Shown: in pieces, positions 1 through 14,495 of the stretch
Layout: every line of letters begins with the position of its first letter
How positions within the stretch are numbered: the stretch's first letter is position 1
Notes under the pieces: model-generated
Told to the model about the DNA's origin: nothing
What the model saw: the letters and a program-made list of their open reading frames with translations, nothing else
The model's database searches: none
DNA from: Heterodera schachtii
Lineage: Eukaryota; Nematoda; Chromadorea; Rhabditida; Heteroderidae
Direction of reading: 5' to 3'
Length of the DNA: 64,000 nucleotides
Assembly (NCBI GenBank): GCA_023374025.1
Contig: SIJG01000172.1
Location: forward strand, 134,720 to 198,719
Translations under genes and position numbers: made by a program

Positions 1-3000
1 AATTTTATATAACCTTAAAAGCCCATTTCTTATTTCTTTCTCTAAATGTTCTCATTATAATAAAAAAGTGAATAAACTCTCATTCTTATTACAATTTCAA
101 TTTTATATACCAAAAAATGAACAATCCAATTTTTATAAAAATGATGCAAATTTAATTTAAAAAGTAATTTAATAAAATTTGCCTATATATTATTTTCAAT
201 AAAAATATTAGTACAACGTTGCAAAGAATAGAATAAATAATTATTAGTTTAAGGTTCGAATAACTAGCATAAGTTGCTAATCAAACTGAAAATTTTTTTT
301 AATGAAATAGGGATAGTCTATACAATGTAATTAAAAACATAAAATAGAACAAAATATTCAATACAAAAACAATTTACATAATTAAAATGTACGGCTGTTT
401 TTGGTCGCAACACCAAGGATCAAGAGCACACAACAGCAAGAAATATATAAATTTAATAATTCAGAAAATTTTCATATTAGTTTTGCAACTATTAAATATT
501 TATTAAAATGTTAGCATCAATAATATTGCCAACATTTGTTCTTTATTCATTTGAATTTTTATTAAAGTTTAAATAATTTTGTTATATTAATTTTAATTTA
601 ATTGTTAATTGTAATATTAATTAAATAATAAAAATAAATATTAAATATTTTGTTCATTAGATTTTTGTATTATTTAAAATCAGTAATTTTCCAAAAGAAT
701 GAGTGTCGTGGAATATTAACTATACACCGTCAAATTCTGGTGATTCGGATCAGTAGAACTAGAAATGGTAAAATTTCTATAGTAAAAATATTTTTTGTAT
801 TTAAATAATTTATTGAAAATTATCAAAAAGAATAAACTTTGACGATGTAAAATTTAACCAAAATGAAACAATTAAAAAAGCAAATATTGACTATCAAAGC
901 TATAGACTGGAAAAATATTTCCATGAAATTAAAAACTTGTGACATAAAAAAAGATGTTGTAAATTTATGAAAAAAGAAATTTAAAAACAAGTAAGTCTAA
1001 AAAACTGATATTAACGAATAAAATTAATAAACATTATAGTTTATAGGTAAGTTATTTCTTATTATAAAATAGAACCTAAAAATAAAAATAAATTCAAAAT
1101 TAGTTTAAAACAAATATCAAAAAATTAAATAAAATTTTTTTAAAATAATTACAGCACAATTAAATTAAAATATATTTACAAACTAAGATAATGGTTTAAA
1201 AATTGATGATATTTTTTATTTCATAGAATAGATAGGAAAAGTGAATAAGCAGTTAATTTCATTTCAAATTCTTTGTATAATTTTTACTTACGTATTTATT
1301 TTTCAAATGTTTTGTTTTATTTTCAAATTAGTATTTTAAAATTTTTGTTTTTTTCTACCTTAATAATTAAATATATTGCTTAATTAAATAATTTTTATAC
1401 TAAAATTTTAGATTGATAAGAAATTATTATTTAGTAATTAGTTTAATTTATTTCATGACACCTGCTTATTTATTTTCGTAACATATCATCAAGATGTTAA
1501 TTTAAATCCTTTGTTTTTCCGTTCTTTACAATTGGTTGATTTTTATGCTTCGTAACGACTTATCCACCAGTTTGCCATTATGTATTTTTCTTTTAATGAA
1601 AAACATGACAATAATGAGATTTTTATATATTTACCAGTCAATAAAAAGAAAAATTTATAGTCGGTAGAACATAAACTGCATGATGTTTATTTTTTGCTAT
1701 TTTTTCTTTAAATAAATTTTTATTTTAATGATTTTAATGATATTGTATTTATGGTTTTATCTTTTAAATTTTTGACAATTAATCATAATTATCAATAATT
1801 TGCAAGTTTTATTGATCTAAATTTTTCAATAATTTGTGAATAATGGTGGATTTTTTATAATAAAAATTAATAGAACATTAATTTATGCAGTGCATAATTT
1901 TTTAACTTCCTTTTTTTCTCTGCTGAATTATCATTTAAATTTAAAATTCAAATATCTTATTTTTTAAAACTATTTATCTATTTATTAACTGTGTTTTTAA
2001 AGAAAAATTTTATTTGATGATTAATACTTGTGGGGTGCCTATTCTTATTCTAAGAGTTAATCAAAACTTCATGAGTTCTGCATTTTGCGAGGAAACATTG
2101 TTGGCCCTCATTTATTATTTATTATTTTATAAATTATTAAATTGTTCACACTTATTTCTTTATCATTGTGATAAAAATAAAATTTATTGTTGTTATTTTA
2201 GTTATTAAAATTTTACATTAAAATTATTTTTGCTTGATTATATTGCCTTTTATGCGTTATTAATCCTTTTTCTCTTTATGAGAGCATTTGATTTAGAATT
2301 CGTAGTTTATTTTATATCATATTTTCCAATTCATTAAATTTGTTGGGTTTAATATTATATTTCGCCAAATAGCTATTTATTTGTAATTATTTTTATGTTT
2401 GTTTATGACAATTTTTTACCATATACTCGTCATAAATTAATAATTATGGTAGTAATCACACGAAAACATGTTACTAGTTTAAAAATTAGAAGTCTTAAAT
2501 ATTTACAAAATAGTTACGGGTCCAAACTGCCATTAAAAGTGTATTTTATCTCTGATTTATAAAAATGTAAAGTTTAATTTTTTATATTGTTATTTAATAT
2601 ATACATTTTTCATATTTTAATGTTTTTTAGAAATAAGTATTTATAGTACAGTTAAAATTTAAAATTTATTTATTGTATTTTTATTACGAACTCATTTTTG
2701 CATAAAATTAATTATTGAGTTGCAAAAATCTATGAGGATAATTTTGTTAAAATCAAAATTTAAAAAATATCTAAATTTGGTTTTCCGAAAAAAAGATCAT
2801 AGAATAATAGACCAACCCAACGAGACAATTGTTTGAAGAAGATAACAAGTAAATTTAAATAAATATTATTTTTAAATTGTCGTTTTAATGAAATCACATG
2901 CAATAAGTTCTCGTCACGCCTTTTCCATTTCAAAGAAAATATAAATATTTTTTGAGGAAAAATTAATTCTTTATCTTTTTTTGTGTCAATAATTTATTCA

Positions 3001-6000
3001 ATTGAGTTAAAGCCGCATAAAAAATAAGTAAAATTTTTTTAAAAAAGTTTTAAAAAATTAACATTTTAGACGCAAGACAAAAAGGAAATGAAAAAATTAT
3101 GATGAAATTAAAAGATCTCAAAATAAAGCAAAATAAATACGTTGACATCTTTCCGGTCAACAAATTCAAGGAATATAAAAGCAAATAAATGATGGCATAT
3201 AAACTAAATTCAACTTTTTAAAATATTAGTAATAATTTGATTTTTATTTGTTATGCTTAGGAATACATATAAATTTATTTTACCAAGGTAGGCAAACTCG
3301 GTTTATTTCATAATCCATGACCATTGATACAATTTGCAATTTTAATTAATTTTCGAAGAATGCTTTTCTAATAGTGAGTCTTTTTTAAAAACAATATTTT
3401 CAAAAAGAGTATTTTTAATTTCTTATTGTAATTTTTATGAATTTTTAAAGCCCTTTAATAATTTATAATTCGATAATAATTCAATTATTTATTAAAAATA
3501 ATTAAATAATTAATTATTGTAACTTTATTGATATAAAATAAATAAATATTTAATGTTAAAAATACGATAATTATAAATGATTTCTCCATACTTTTTTATT
3601 TAATTTTAAGAACTATGCTTTATTTTATTACAGAGATTTAAAATGAATCTTATTTATCATATTTTTCAATAACTTTAGTATATTTGAATTAATGCAGAAA
3701 ATTTTTCGTTATCAGTTGACAAAGTAATTTATTTTTCAAATTTTTTTATCAAATATAAATTTTTATTTATATCTTAGCTTTCTTAAGTTTATTTAGGTTG
3801 TTGTATTATTATTATTTTATTAATTTATATACGTATATTTTGTTATTTTTTTAAATATTTTTTATGAACTTTTACTTAATTATAAATACAGAGATAGTTT
3901 GTTTTTTTGATTTACTTAATAGATAAATATTGTATTAGTAATTTTAAGCCTAAATGTAATATTTAATAATTCAAATCTTGAAATAAATTTTGATGTAAAT
4001 TTTGTTTGAATTATTAATTTTATTAATTATGAACCTTCTCAAAATTTATATGAAATTTTATTTTATTTTTTGTAAATTGTTTTATTGGAAATCTAAGGAC
4101 TCGTCCAACGGATTCCGAATTTCAAATTCATGGACATTTTGCAAATTTACTTGTATAAATAAATAAAATATTTGATTTTTAAATAATTCTGTGTATTAAT
4201 TTATTTCTAGGAATTTAAAAAAAGATAAATTATTTTTAATAATCTTGTGATGTAAATCGATTCAAAATACTTATTTTCAATATTTAATTATGTTTTTTTA
4301 ATAACTAAATAATAAACAAAATCTTATCATCATCATTTTTTGTAGTTACACATGCGAGATTTTTTCTTATGTACTTATTCAAAATTTAATTACAATTCTT
4401 TAAATTAAACAAAAAAATGTTCATATTACAAATATGAAAATAATTAACTTTAACAGGTTAAAAGAATATAGCATTGCATTCTGTTATCTTTTTTAACTAA
4501 AATTTTATTTTTATATGAGAAAATTAAACTTCGTTCTCGGTATTACTGCTTTAAATTTTTAATAGATTCTTATCTGTTAAACTATTTCAAATATTTATAA
4601 AAATTAGTTTATGTAATCTAATACGAATAAAAAATCTTATAATTTAGTGTTCAAACAAAAATATGTAAATATTTATTCTTCTTATTCTTTTTTAACAAAT
4701 TGCTGTAGAAACATTTATTTTATAATTATTCATTCATCTCTTTTTTATGAATAAATCTTTTGTAATTATTTTTACTCTTGTAAATTTTTCATAAAATTAT
4801 TTTTCTAACAACTTTTCTATTTTTTTATTAAAAGTTTTAAATATACATTTATATTTTTTTTAATATTTGAAAGAAAAAAAATATAAATTTAACACAATAT
4901 ATTATTTATTGTTATAAGATAGAATAAAAAATGTTTTTTTGTTTGATTATTCATAACCAATTTATGAAACCAAAAATTTATTTTAATTTAAAACAGTATA
5001 AAAAACAAAATGTAAAATTTCAGTTATAACTAATATTTGGGTATAATAACTTTAAATACTTAATAAGCATATTTTCAAAAAACAAAAACTCATTGAATAA
5101 TTTCCAAAAAATTTATGAAACAGAAAATAACAAACTACAGAACAGTGGAACATATGAGGAAATAGCAATATTTATTTCGTAAAGTATTAAATTCAACAAT
5201 TAACACGTGTTGACGTAGTTAAGAAATAAATTATTACAAAAAATAAAATAAATTCAAAAGAAAAATAATGAAAACAAAAGATTTCATTAAAAATTACAAA
5301 TAAAATTCAAATTGAAATATACGAATAAATTCTAATCGAAAAAATCAAAAATATTTGAGAGCTAACATACTTTGAATTAACTAAAAAATAAAAGCCAAGT
5401 TTATTTAAGAAATCGAGAAATTCAAAAATAATAATTTAATTCATAAACGTTAAAATAAAATAAATATTTGAAATAAATTATTTAAATCTTTAAATAAAAT
5501 AAAATAATAATATTTTCTCGAAGTTCTCCTATCAACTAGATTAACTAAACCAATTATAGCGTTTTATAACTCGAGATTTAATCAAAGATAATTTTCTTAA
5601 TAAATCAAAAATCCCAATAACATTAAAATTAGCAGATCAAATAAATCATTTATTTTGGTTTCAAAAATATTAATTAGATATCCTGTTGCTTCTGGAATAT
5701 ACTTCGCAAAGTTAACATAAATATGCGTGGAGAATTGAAGCAAATTCATAATGGAATGCTACCAAGTAAAAGAATTTTACCGTGAATCTGTCGCATATGA
5801 ATTTTTATGATTCTAAAAATATAAACAAAATTAAATTTTAATTAGAATTAAAGAAAGTCAAATGAATTATCAGTTGAATTAGAAGCCTTTTAATTCGTAA
5901 TCTATTTATTATTTTGAAAAAAAACGAACTCGAACAAAATGAAAATCATTAATAAGAAATTTCATCTAAAAGTATTAGATGATAGGAAGTTAATTAAATA

Positions 6001-9000
6001 ATCATTGCACCATATAGAATTTTTAAATAAGCTTTATAATACATATTTTGCGAAACGGAAAATGCAAAATGAAAAAAAAGCGAAATGCGAAAAGCCAAAA
6101 AGTGCGAAAAAGCGAATGGTGAAGTGCGAAATTTTTTCAAAAATTAATAACAATTTAAACATTTTATAGCAAAAATAATTGTTAATTTTTTAATATTTAC
6201 TTCTATTTTAACGAAATCACATTAATCATTTAAGTAACTTTAAATAATAATGATTATTTTTTCATATTAAAATCAATCATGGCCTCATGCGGATTAGGAG
6301 AATTGGTAATTTATCCAAAGTATTTACCGGACTTAAAGTGTATATTATGGTAATTATATAATTTATAACATAAAATGAAAAATTGTTTTAATTCATTTCT
6401 TTCACTTACTTTTTTTTATAAATAAAATTTTATTTCATAATTGGCTTTAATTCATTTAATTTTATTTTTCTCAAGTAACTCAATTCCTAAATAATCACCA
6501 AACATAGAAACCAAATGTTATATTTTTTTGTAAATTATATTGTGTTTTTTTTATTTTATAATACTGAAGATCTACTCTATATAAATTAAAGAAAGGGCGT
6601 GTGTATCTGTTTTTAACTATGCAAAATTAACTTATATTTATTTATAATATATCGGTTAAATTCAATGTAGATAATTACTATTTAATTCTTTTAATTCTTG
6701 AGCAATCTCAATTGACATTGCGATTTGGTGGAGTATTGAAAGGCTCTTTTAAACGATTTTCTAAATTCATTTTTCTTCCTATTTAAAGTAGTTCATGAAA
6801 AGATAATTTGATTTTAATTTAATTTTTCTTTAATATTGAGTTTATTGAATGTAAAATTCATTTAAACTTTAGTATCTTTATTTGGCAATTTTTATTTAAT
6901 TTTTCAACTTTTAATAGTACAAAAATTGGTTTTTGTCTAATTAATTATTAATATTATTTTTTGAGATTTGTTTCTTCAGTGAACATAAAAATCATTTAAA
7001 TCTGTTTTATGAGTGTCCTTCATCATAATTCAAAGCATATAAAATAAACAAAATATAAATTTTATTTTTATCACACATTGTTTAATTTTATTTTTTTGGT
7101 GAAATGATAATTTTTTTAGTTTATTACGGTATTTTTACAAAGATTTTATGTGAATTATCACAACTTTAAAAGATGTTGTAAAAAATTTACATTATTGGAT
7201 TATGTCTTTTCTGCATATGAAATAATTTTTTTCTCCATTGATAGTTAAATTCTTTTTAGAAGAGCATCCATCAGCTGTTTAAAGTATTAGAAAAAAGACG
7301 GAAAGTCTGAACCCAAACATAAAAAACTAATTCTAAATGCTATTAAAAATAAAACAATTCTTAAAATGTCTTTTAAATCAACTCGGCCAGATCAGTCCTT
7401 CAAGGAGATCTGTAAACCTACAAATGACTTGAAATTGTGAAAATTACAACTTATGAAAAAATAATCGGTACTTTTCCGGCCGGACATTCATCAATTTTCG
7501 GCAGATGCCCGGGTTAACAGCAGTCAACGGCGTAAAAAAATGGAAATATTGATATTTTTGATTAAAAAAGATTGGAGCTAATTACATGAAAAATGCGAAA
7601 AATTTAAAAGTATTATAAATTTATTTGAATATAATATTTTAAAATTATAGCTAAAAATTAAACTTATAATAAATTCAACCACCATTTAAAAGCAATTAAT
7701 GCTTGGAAAATAAAAGAATTATATTTATAAATAAAACATAAAGCAATTTTAAAAAAAGGTTTGGGTCTAAATACTTAGTGGCCGGCTTGGGTAAATTATA
7801 ATAAATATAAAATTTCAAAATATTAAAACCAACAAATGATTTAAATTAAATTTATTCACTCACTTATAAATTTAAGAAAATAATCAAATTCTGAATACAA
7901 CATCAATCAATTAAAAAAGAAACATCAGTTTTGGGCGTTTAAATATTCCCTTTTTTAATTCTTATATATTTGTTTCAGATTTCCTAATGATTTTTTTATT
8001 TAATATGATTAACATAAATCTAGCATGCACAGAATCTCAACATTTATAAAATAGCTAAAATTCTATCTTTCGTATAATGGAAAATATTTAAGATTTTAAT
8101 TGGATTTTTCACTCCTTTTATGAACTTAAGTAATTTATTTATATGTTTGTTTTGGGCGATTTAATCTTGCAAATTTCTTATGATATGATGAATTTAAGCG
8201 ATTCGAATTTAGAAATTATTAAATATATTACATATTTTCATTTATTTTTCTTAACCATTATTTATATTGACAGTATATGGTCATAAGAACAAAAAAATTT
8301 CTTATAAATATAATGAAGGGTTTCATGAAGTCATTATTTTAAAACAATTAATATGAATTTTTCATATTTCTTTGGAATTAATACCGCAGAAAATCTCCTT
8401 GTTTTGGTTGCCTCTCTTAGTTTGACATAATGGTCGTGCGAGTTTTCAAAATATGATTTTATCGATGGACAAATTTAGGTTGTATTTTAATATTTAAATT
8501 TCTTGTATCAATTTTATTCTATTTTATTTATTTAGTCATTTTGCTATTTAATAGTCAATTTTTCCGTAAAAGCAAACTCCTATTTTGGTCCACAGCCTTT
8601 CCTATCAATGATAAAAAAAATAAAATTTTATTGAAATAAATTAATTCATATTTCAGCTATAAAAATATTATATCGATTAATTTATCTTTGATTAAATTAA
8701 CATTAATAATGCTTTTTAAATTACGCCCAGTTTAATGGTTTTTTAAATAATGACCATTTTATACTGATTTAGAATGAGGGTTATTCAATGAAAATAATAT
8801 CATAGAAATTTTAATGATTTATATAAGTAAGTGATAAATTCAATAGGATAATGGATGAACATTTTACAGAATTTTAAATTGTACTAAAATTAGTTTTTTA
8901 AATTTAAAATTTATAAGATTAATTTTATATTACCCAACAAATTTTAAAATCAAAAATTTATTTATTATAAATGCCACTTGTAAGATTAAATAAATTAATG

Positions 9001-12000
9001 TGAATCCATTAAAATCACATGCCTGCCAGGTTAAATAATTTCCTCGCTTAATGTTAAGTATATTTGTTTTCTTTTGTTGTTAAATTTTTAAAATGAACTT
9101 TATATTTTTAATACTTATATCAAAGTTGTCTATTTCATAAAATATGAATATTTTCTATTTTTGGTAGGCAGATAAAAATTAGGTCATGAATATTTTTTAA
9201 TATCGCTAATTTGATTGCAATTTATCGAATTACGCACTTTCAAAGCATTTGAAGGCTGAGCAGAAAAATATGAATTTTTAGGCAAATTCTTTTTTTTCAG
9301 AATATTGTAATAAAGAGTTCTAAAATAAATACGATGAATAATAATATTTTATTGATGAAATGCCATTTTCCTGGTTAAATGGCGATACTTGGGGATCTTT
9401 TCTCTTATTATTTTTGTGAATGCGAAAATGCGAACAATTTTTTAAACTTGAGTTAAAATTAGATCTATTAACTGTTTATAAAATAATTTTTTATAATTTA
9501 AATATTGTATAGTTAAATAAATTTCAAATATTTTTGGTGTTAAAGACTTAATTAATGTTTTTACTCACACAGAATGTAAAGCATTTTTTCTAAATAAAAG
9601 ATTGGCCGCCGGCCGAACTTCTGTTTAAACAATGATTTATATAAAAAAAGTTAAAAATCTATTATTTAATTTGGTTTTACAGCTTTAATTTATTGCTAAT
9701 TTAAATTACAAAACAAAAAGCACCACTTTTAGATCATTTTTGGACTGAATTATACCTTGTTATTTAAAGGAAAATATTTGTATTATTTAAATCACTTAAT
9801 AATTTGAGGATTCCTTGGTGGGTGACTATAAAAATCGTTCCTATTAATCTTCCTTTAGCTTATAAAGAATTTAAAAAGCAGAAAAATTATATTTAATATC
9901 GTACATATTGATCTTATATTTAAAATATTTTGAATTTATTAAATAAAATTTTGAAAGCTGTAAAAATAAAATGAAAAAAACAATAAAGAACATGCAGGAA
10001 AAAGTTGTTTGCAACCGATTTGTGGTGGACGATTGTTAAAGGCGACCAACTAAATAAATTAAACATAAATTAAGTAAAATCGTTTTTGTATTGCGTTTTA
10101 TCCTCAAAAAATCATAAAAGTGCTTTAAAATAGAAATATAAAACAAAAATTTAAACCAAGCAATTAAAAAAAGAAACCTTAAATGAAAAAATGAGTATAC
10201 GTATTTGAAATTTGAAAATATAACTTGAAAAATATAGCTTTATACTCTTAGAAACAATACTGTCAAATACAAGTATATTTGCAAATATTTAAAAAAATTA
10301 TATTTTTTAAATGAACATCTCGAATCAAAAAATTTGATTTCTTTTAAATAAATAAAAACATTATTAGAACTAACACCGACTTACAAACGTATTACAAAAG
10401 TTTAAAATTTACTTAATGATAATTGAAATTTAAATGAGATGGCAAGAAAAAACTAAATGAATTGAATGATATTTATAATCTAATTTTAAAATTTTGAAAA
10501 GTTATTATTTATTTTTTAAAAACCTAATGAATACAATCAAATAGATTTTTGAAATCGCAAGACGAATTCCTTTTTCTCAAAATACGAACTCATGACGGTT
10601 CTGGATATCAAGAATTTTTTGTATTTAAATTAAAAGTGGAAAGAAAGCAGTAATAGTTCAATCAATAAAATATACAATAATTTAATATTTTTAAATTTAA
10701 AAAAAATATAGATATCTTTAACTGTAATAATAAAATAATAATAAGTGTAAAATTATCGATTTATTAACAAAGAAAGAATAATTAATTTAATTGAAAAGTA
10801 TTAAACAATTAATATTGGTATTCGATTATAATAATATTCCTTAATAAAATAAAAAGAAATAAATAATATTGAAAATCGCAATATTGCCAAAATCTTTTCT
10901 AAAACAAATTACTTATCTATATAAATATCAAAAATTTTTAATAAATTTTGTCAAAAATTAATTGTGTGTTGGCATTCTCATAGTGGCAAACGAGAATAAA
11001 AATATTTTAAAGACAATTAATTAAATAAAATGTTATATGTGCACTGGAAATTTCATAATGTTGCAATGGACCATAATGAATAAAATCAATGAATTTATCA
11101 CGAAATTTATAAAATTAAATTGGAAAATATTACGAAGTGTGACGATATCTATGTGACGCCCTTCTACAAAAAAGCCAGATCATGTCAAGAAAGGCAGAAA
11201 GGCAAGGCCTTATTTTAAGTAATCGACATTTATAAATGCAAAACTTAAATATTAAAAATCCTTAAACAAGTAAAAAGAAACACTTGAATTTTAACTCATA
11301 TTTTCTTCTAGGTTTAAAATATAATTGACTATATAAAATGAATTATTGATTCAATTAATTATTATAGAACTAAAAAACTAAAAATCATAAATAAATGAGC
11401 CCATGATTATTATAATATTGGCCAGAAAATGTAAATAATAAAAAATTTAACAAAATTTTTAAAAAATTTTAAAAACTTGTTCAATACGTAAAAAAAGAGC
11501 GTCATTGCAGATTCTTCTATTTCGGGCTCTGCTGAATTATTTTAATAATTTTTTTTTGAGCTGAAGTTTTCGGATTTACATATTTATATTAAATAAAATT
11601 ACTATTAAAAAAGAACTTATATATATTATAAATTTAAATGACGGAAAACCAAAATCGCCGTCGGGAGTGTCGCGAAGAGCGCATAAATTTAAAACACTAA
11701 AAATAAAAATAAATAATCTTGAAAGATTTAATAAATCTAATGAAAAAAATTTATGAAAATGAATAAATTGCAGAAAGTTAAATTTTAAAATTATAATTGG
11801 ACAAATCCAATAATAACAAAAAAAAAAGTATAAAATGTAAGAAAATATTAATCGCAAATTTCAGAAGAAATTAATTTATAAATTAATTTATCAAAAAATA
11901 ATAAATGAATAGTTTGATAAAGTAAAAAGAATGATTATTTTTATTAATAAGATATTTAAATAAACTTTTGTTTTTGTTTATTTTTTGCGGTCTTTATTAA

Positions 12001-13200
12001 AAGATATTTAAATATAGTATTTTTTTACTTATGCATTTTCAAAAGCATCTAAAAAATTACACTATATCAAAGCAAGAATTTATAAAAAAAAATTTAAAAT
12101 AATAAAATTTATAAAAACAAAAAAAATAGATAAAATATGAGTCTTTGCTTATTTAGAACCAATAAAATCAATAAATATTTAAATTGCAATACAATATTTA
12201 TTAAATATCATTAACTCATTGCTATAATTTTTATTTTTACACTTGTAATCTTTTTTTTATATTTTTCCATTTAAATTTTTATTCTTTTTATTAAGTAAAA
12301 TAACTGTTTAAATAATTTTGAGTCAAATATTAAAATGTGGTTCTTAATTTATTTTGATTCATCATTTTAAATTACTTTTCTGTTTTATATCTTTTTTTAT
12401 TTTTAAAAAGATGAAGTATATTCTTCATTGTTTCTTATACCTGATTTAGGCAGGGTTGTAAGATTTGTCTTTATTTAATCTCTTTGTCTTTGTTTTAATC
12501 TTATTTTTGGATTCAGAGAGAAATTTAGGGTTTAAATGATACTTTTTGAAAGAAATATTTTTTGAAGTAAATTAATAGGCTAAATTTATTTATTATTATG
12601 TTTGGTTAATTTTGATTCTAATATTTTCCATATATTACACGCAATGCTTCCTTCAGTTAAAGGTTTTCTTCGCGGTTTTGTTGAGCAATGAATTTGGTAT
12701 TTGTTTTTTAATATTCGGATTTTAAAGTTTGTTATGCAAATGTGTGTTAATTTTAATCTTTGTTCCTAAATTTTCATTTCTATGATTTTAACACTTAAAA
12801 ATAGTTTTTTATTCATTTGATATTTTGAACTTTAAAGGTTGTTTTAGATCAATCGTTAAATGTGCACTTTTAGGTCTATTAGTTTATATTCATTTTACCC
12901 GTCCAATCATTTTAATGTATTTCTTTATTTTTCATTTGAGATTAAAGAATAATTCTTTATCCTGCAAAATTTCAAAAAATTCATTAAGCTTCAAAAAAGT
13001 TATGAGCTGAAAAACTTAAAAAAGCAAGTTTTCTTGGACATTTTTTGTCATAACTTTTCTTCAATTGCAATATAATAGAAAACAATTAGTGCTATCAAAT
13101 GACATTAAGAATCAAAAATTATATTGTTTTTGAACAAAATTTTATCAAAATTTTTACATTTTGATGAATTTTCTAATACGCCAGTAGTATAAGGTGTAGT
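1..13200. other. AT-rich desert without recognisable genes
   Basis: About 13 kb of very AT-rich sequence. Open frames are short, made of low-complexity Ile/Phe/Asn/Lys codons, and show no domain, signal peptide or plausible exon chain. Slightly GC-richer patches lie at 7,380-7,560, 9,600-9,620 (a GGCCGCCGGCC palindrome) and 11,640-11,690, but none reads as coding. I see no RNA gene, CRISPR array or complete mobile element here. Confidence 0.7.
6051..6130. repeat. Degenerate GCGAAA-rich simple repeat
   Basis: Within 80 bases the words GCGAAA, TGCGAAA and AGCGAA recur about eight times. Shorter echoes lie near 7,590 and 9,425. It looks like a degenerate minisatellite. No coding or regulatory role is apparent. 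Confidence 0.5.
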
Positions 13201-13260
13201 TTACACGTGTCCAAATTCCTCCCCCCGCCCAAAAAACACCCATTTTACCAATGTTTTAAG

Positions 13261-13720
13261 TGTCGAGACCACCCAGGGTGATCCCAGGGGCAGGGGGTCC
13301 AAACCCATGAGGGGATTTAATTCAACCATAAGCAAGGGGATCCGAACCCAAGAGCCAAATCCAGAGCACAACCAATAGGCCAAGGATAGTGTTGACAGAA
13401 AAAGGATAAATGTCTTATATGTGTGATTTAAAATCACTCAGTCCCAGGGGCCGGGGTCCAAGCCCATGAGAGGATTTAATTGAATTAAATCCTCACAGGC
13501 AGGTGGATTCGAACCCAAGAGGTCGAATCCAAAGCACTACCATTCGGGTAGCGGTACAGTTATCCGAAAAAGGATAAATGTCATCTATATATGATTAAAT
13601 TAAAATTAATTCACCAACAAGCAACAGGACCCGAACCCGAGAGTCGAATCAAAAACAATACCATTCGGTCAACGGTACAGTTATCCGAAAAAGGTTATTT
13701 ATCAGCTATATGGTGAAAAA
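13261..13720 (-). repeat. Three tandem SINE-like units with tRNA-like heads
   Basis: Read on the minus strand, three related units (roughly 13,261-13,435, 13,441-13,600 and 13,600-13,720) each hold an A-box-like stretch such as TGGCCTATTGG and, 25-35 nt later, a B-box-like GGGTTCGAATCC or GGGTTCGGATCC. Each is joined to the same unit-specific tail containing AAAGGATAA. This pairing of internal Pol III promoter boxes with a non-tRNA body is typical of tRNA-derived SINEs. No complete cloverleaf can be drawn, so these are not functional tRNA genes. They lie immediately outside the left end of the Maverick. Confidence 0.6.
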
Positions 13721-13740
13721 TGGTGACACATGAGTCAAAA

Positions 13741-13835
13741 CGGGAAGGAGACGGGGTCCAGATGACCTTTGTGCCCTTATGCCTATTTAAAGAGAAAATA
13801 CTATGAAAAAAAACACAAATAAATTTTATTAAAAA
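13741..13835 (+). promoter_or_regulatory. Candidate promoter upstream of the Maverick ATPase gene
   Basis: A GC-richer leader is followed by TATTTAAAG at 13,784-13,792, a TATA-like box about 45 nt before the ATG at 13,836. It is placed by position and composition only. Confidence 0.35.
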
Positions 13836-14450
13836 ATGTTCAACGCGCCGTTTACATTAATTTTATCCGGCGCTACGGGAAGTGGAAAAACTCAATGGTT
13901 ATTAAAACTTTTAAAACACTACAACATGCTGATCGCACCGCCGCCTGTAAAAATACTCTATTGTTATTCCGAGATGAACGATTCTGTGATTGGGTTAATG
14001 AAACAAGGAATTGAGACACATAACGGGGTCCCGACTCAAACATTGGTTCAAAGCATGCCTAAACCCTTGCTTTTGATCCTAGACGACCTGATGCTGAGCG
14101 TAAACAACGATTTTTTGGATTTATTGTTCACCCGAGGCTCCCATAACTGGGACGTAAGTGTGATTTTTGTAACGCAAAGTCTCTATGGACGCAATATTCG
14201 TACCGCAAGAGCCAACAGCCATTATTTGGTTTTAACTCGGAATCCTTCTGGCCAACTCCAGGTCAGAACGGTGGGATCTCAACTCTTTCCGAAGAGGCTA
14301 AATTATTTTATGGAGGCATACAATGATGCAACCAGCGAACCGTTCAGCTATTTGGTTATAAATATGCATCCTAATGCGCCCGAGTCTGAACGTTTAACAA
14401 CTAAAATTTTCCCTAATGAACAACGTGAGGTGTACCTACCAATTGAATAG
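13836..14450 (+). CDS. Maverick/Polinton genome-packaging ATPase
   Basis: A 204-residue P-loop ATPase of the FtsK/HerA type that Mavericks and related viruses are thought to use to drive DNA into capsids. The Walker A loop GATGSGKT is at residues 12-19. Walker B is the hydrophobic run ending ILDD at about 81-84, and a sensor-like VIFVTQSLYG lies at about 109-118. The ATG at 13,836 is the first in frame and places Walker A close to the N-terminus, as usual for this family. The frame is intact to a TAG stop. A 45-base gap separates it from the next gene on the same strand. Confidence 0.85.
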   Translation: MFNAPFTLILSGATGSGKTQWLLKLLKHYNMLIAPPPVKILYCYSEMNDSVIGLMKQGIETHNGVPTQTLVQSMPKPLLLILDDLMLSVNNDFLDLLFTRGSHNWDVSVIFVTQSLYGRNIRTARANSHYLVLTRNPSGQLQVRTVGSQLFPKRLNYFMEAYNDATSEPFSYLVINMHPNAPESERLTTKIFPNEQREVYLPIE

Positions 14451-14495
14451 AGAAAGGGTATAAAAGGTTGAGAAAATCTATTTTTGTCACTACAA

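Noticed and set aside
2014..2208. Short open frame of 64 codons
   Set aside because: Low-complexity Leu/Phe/Tyr/Cys-rich translation in AT-rich DNA. No start context, domain or neighbour gene.
11576..11857. Minus-strand open frame of 93 codons
   Set aside because: A run of Phe/Ile/Leu codons expected from poly-T-rich sequence, and no coherent protein features.
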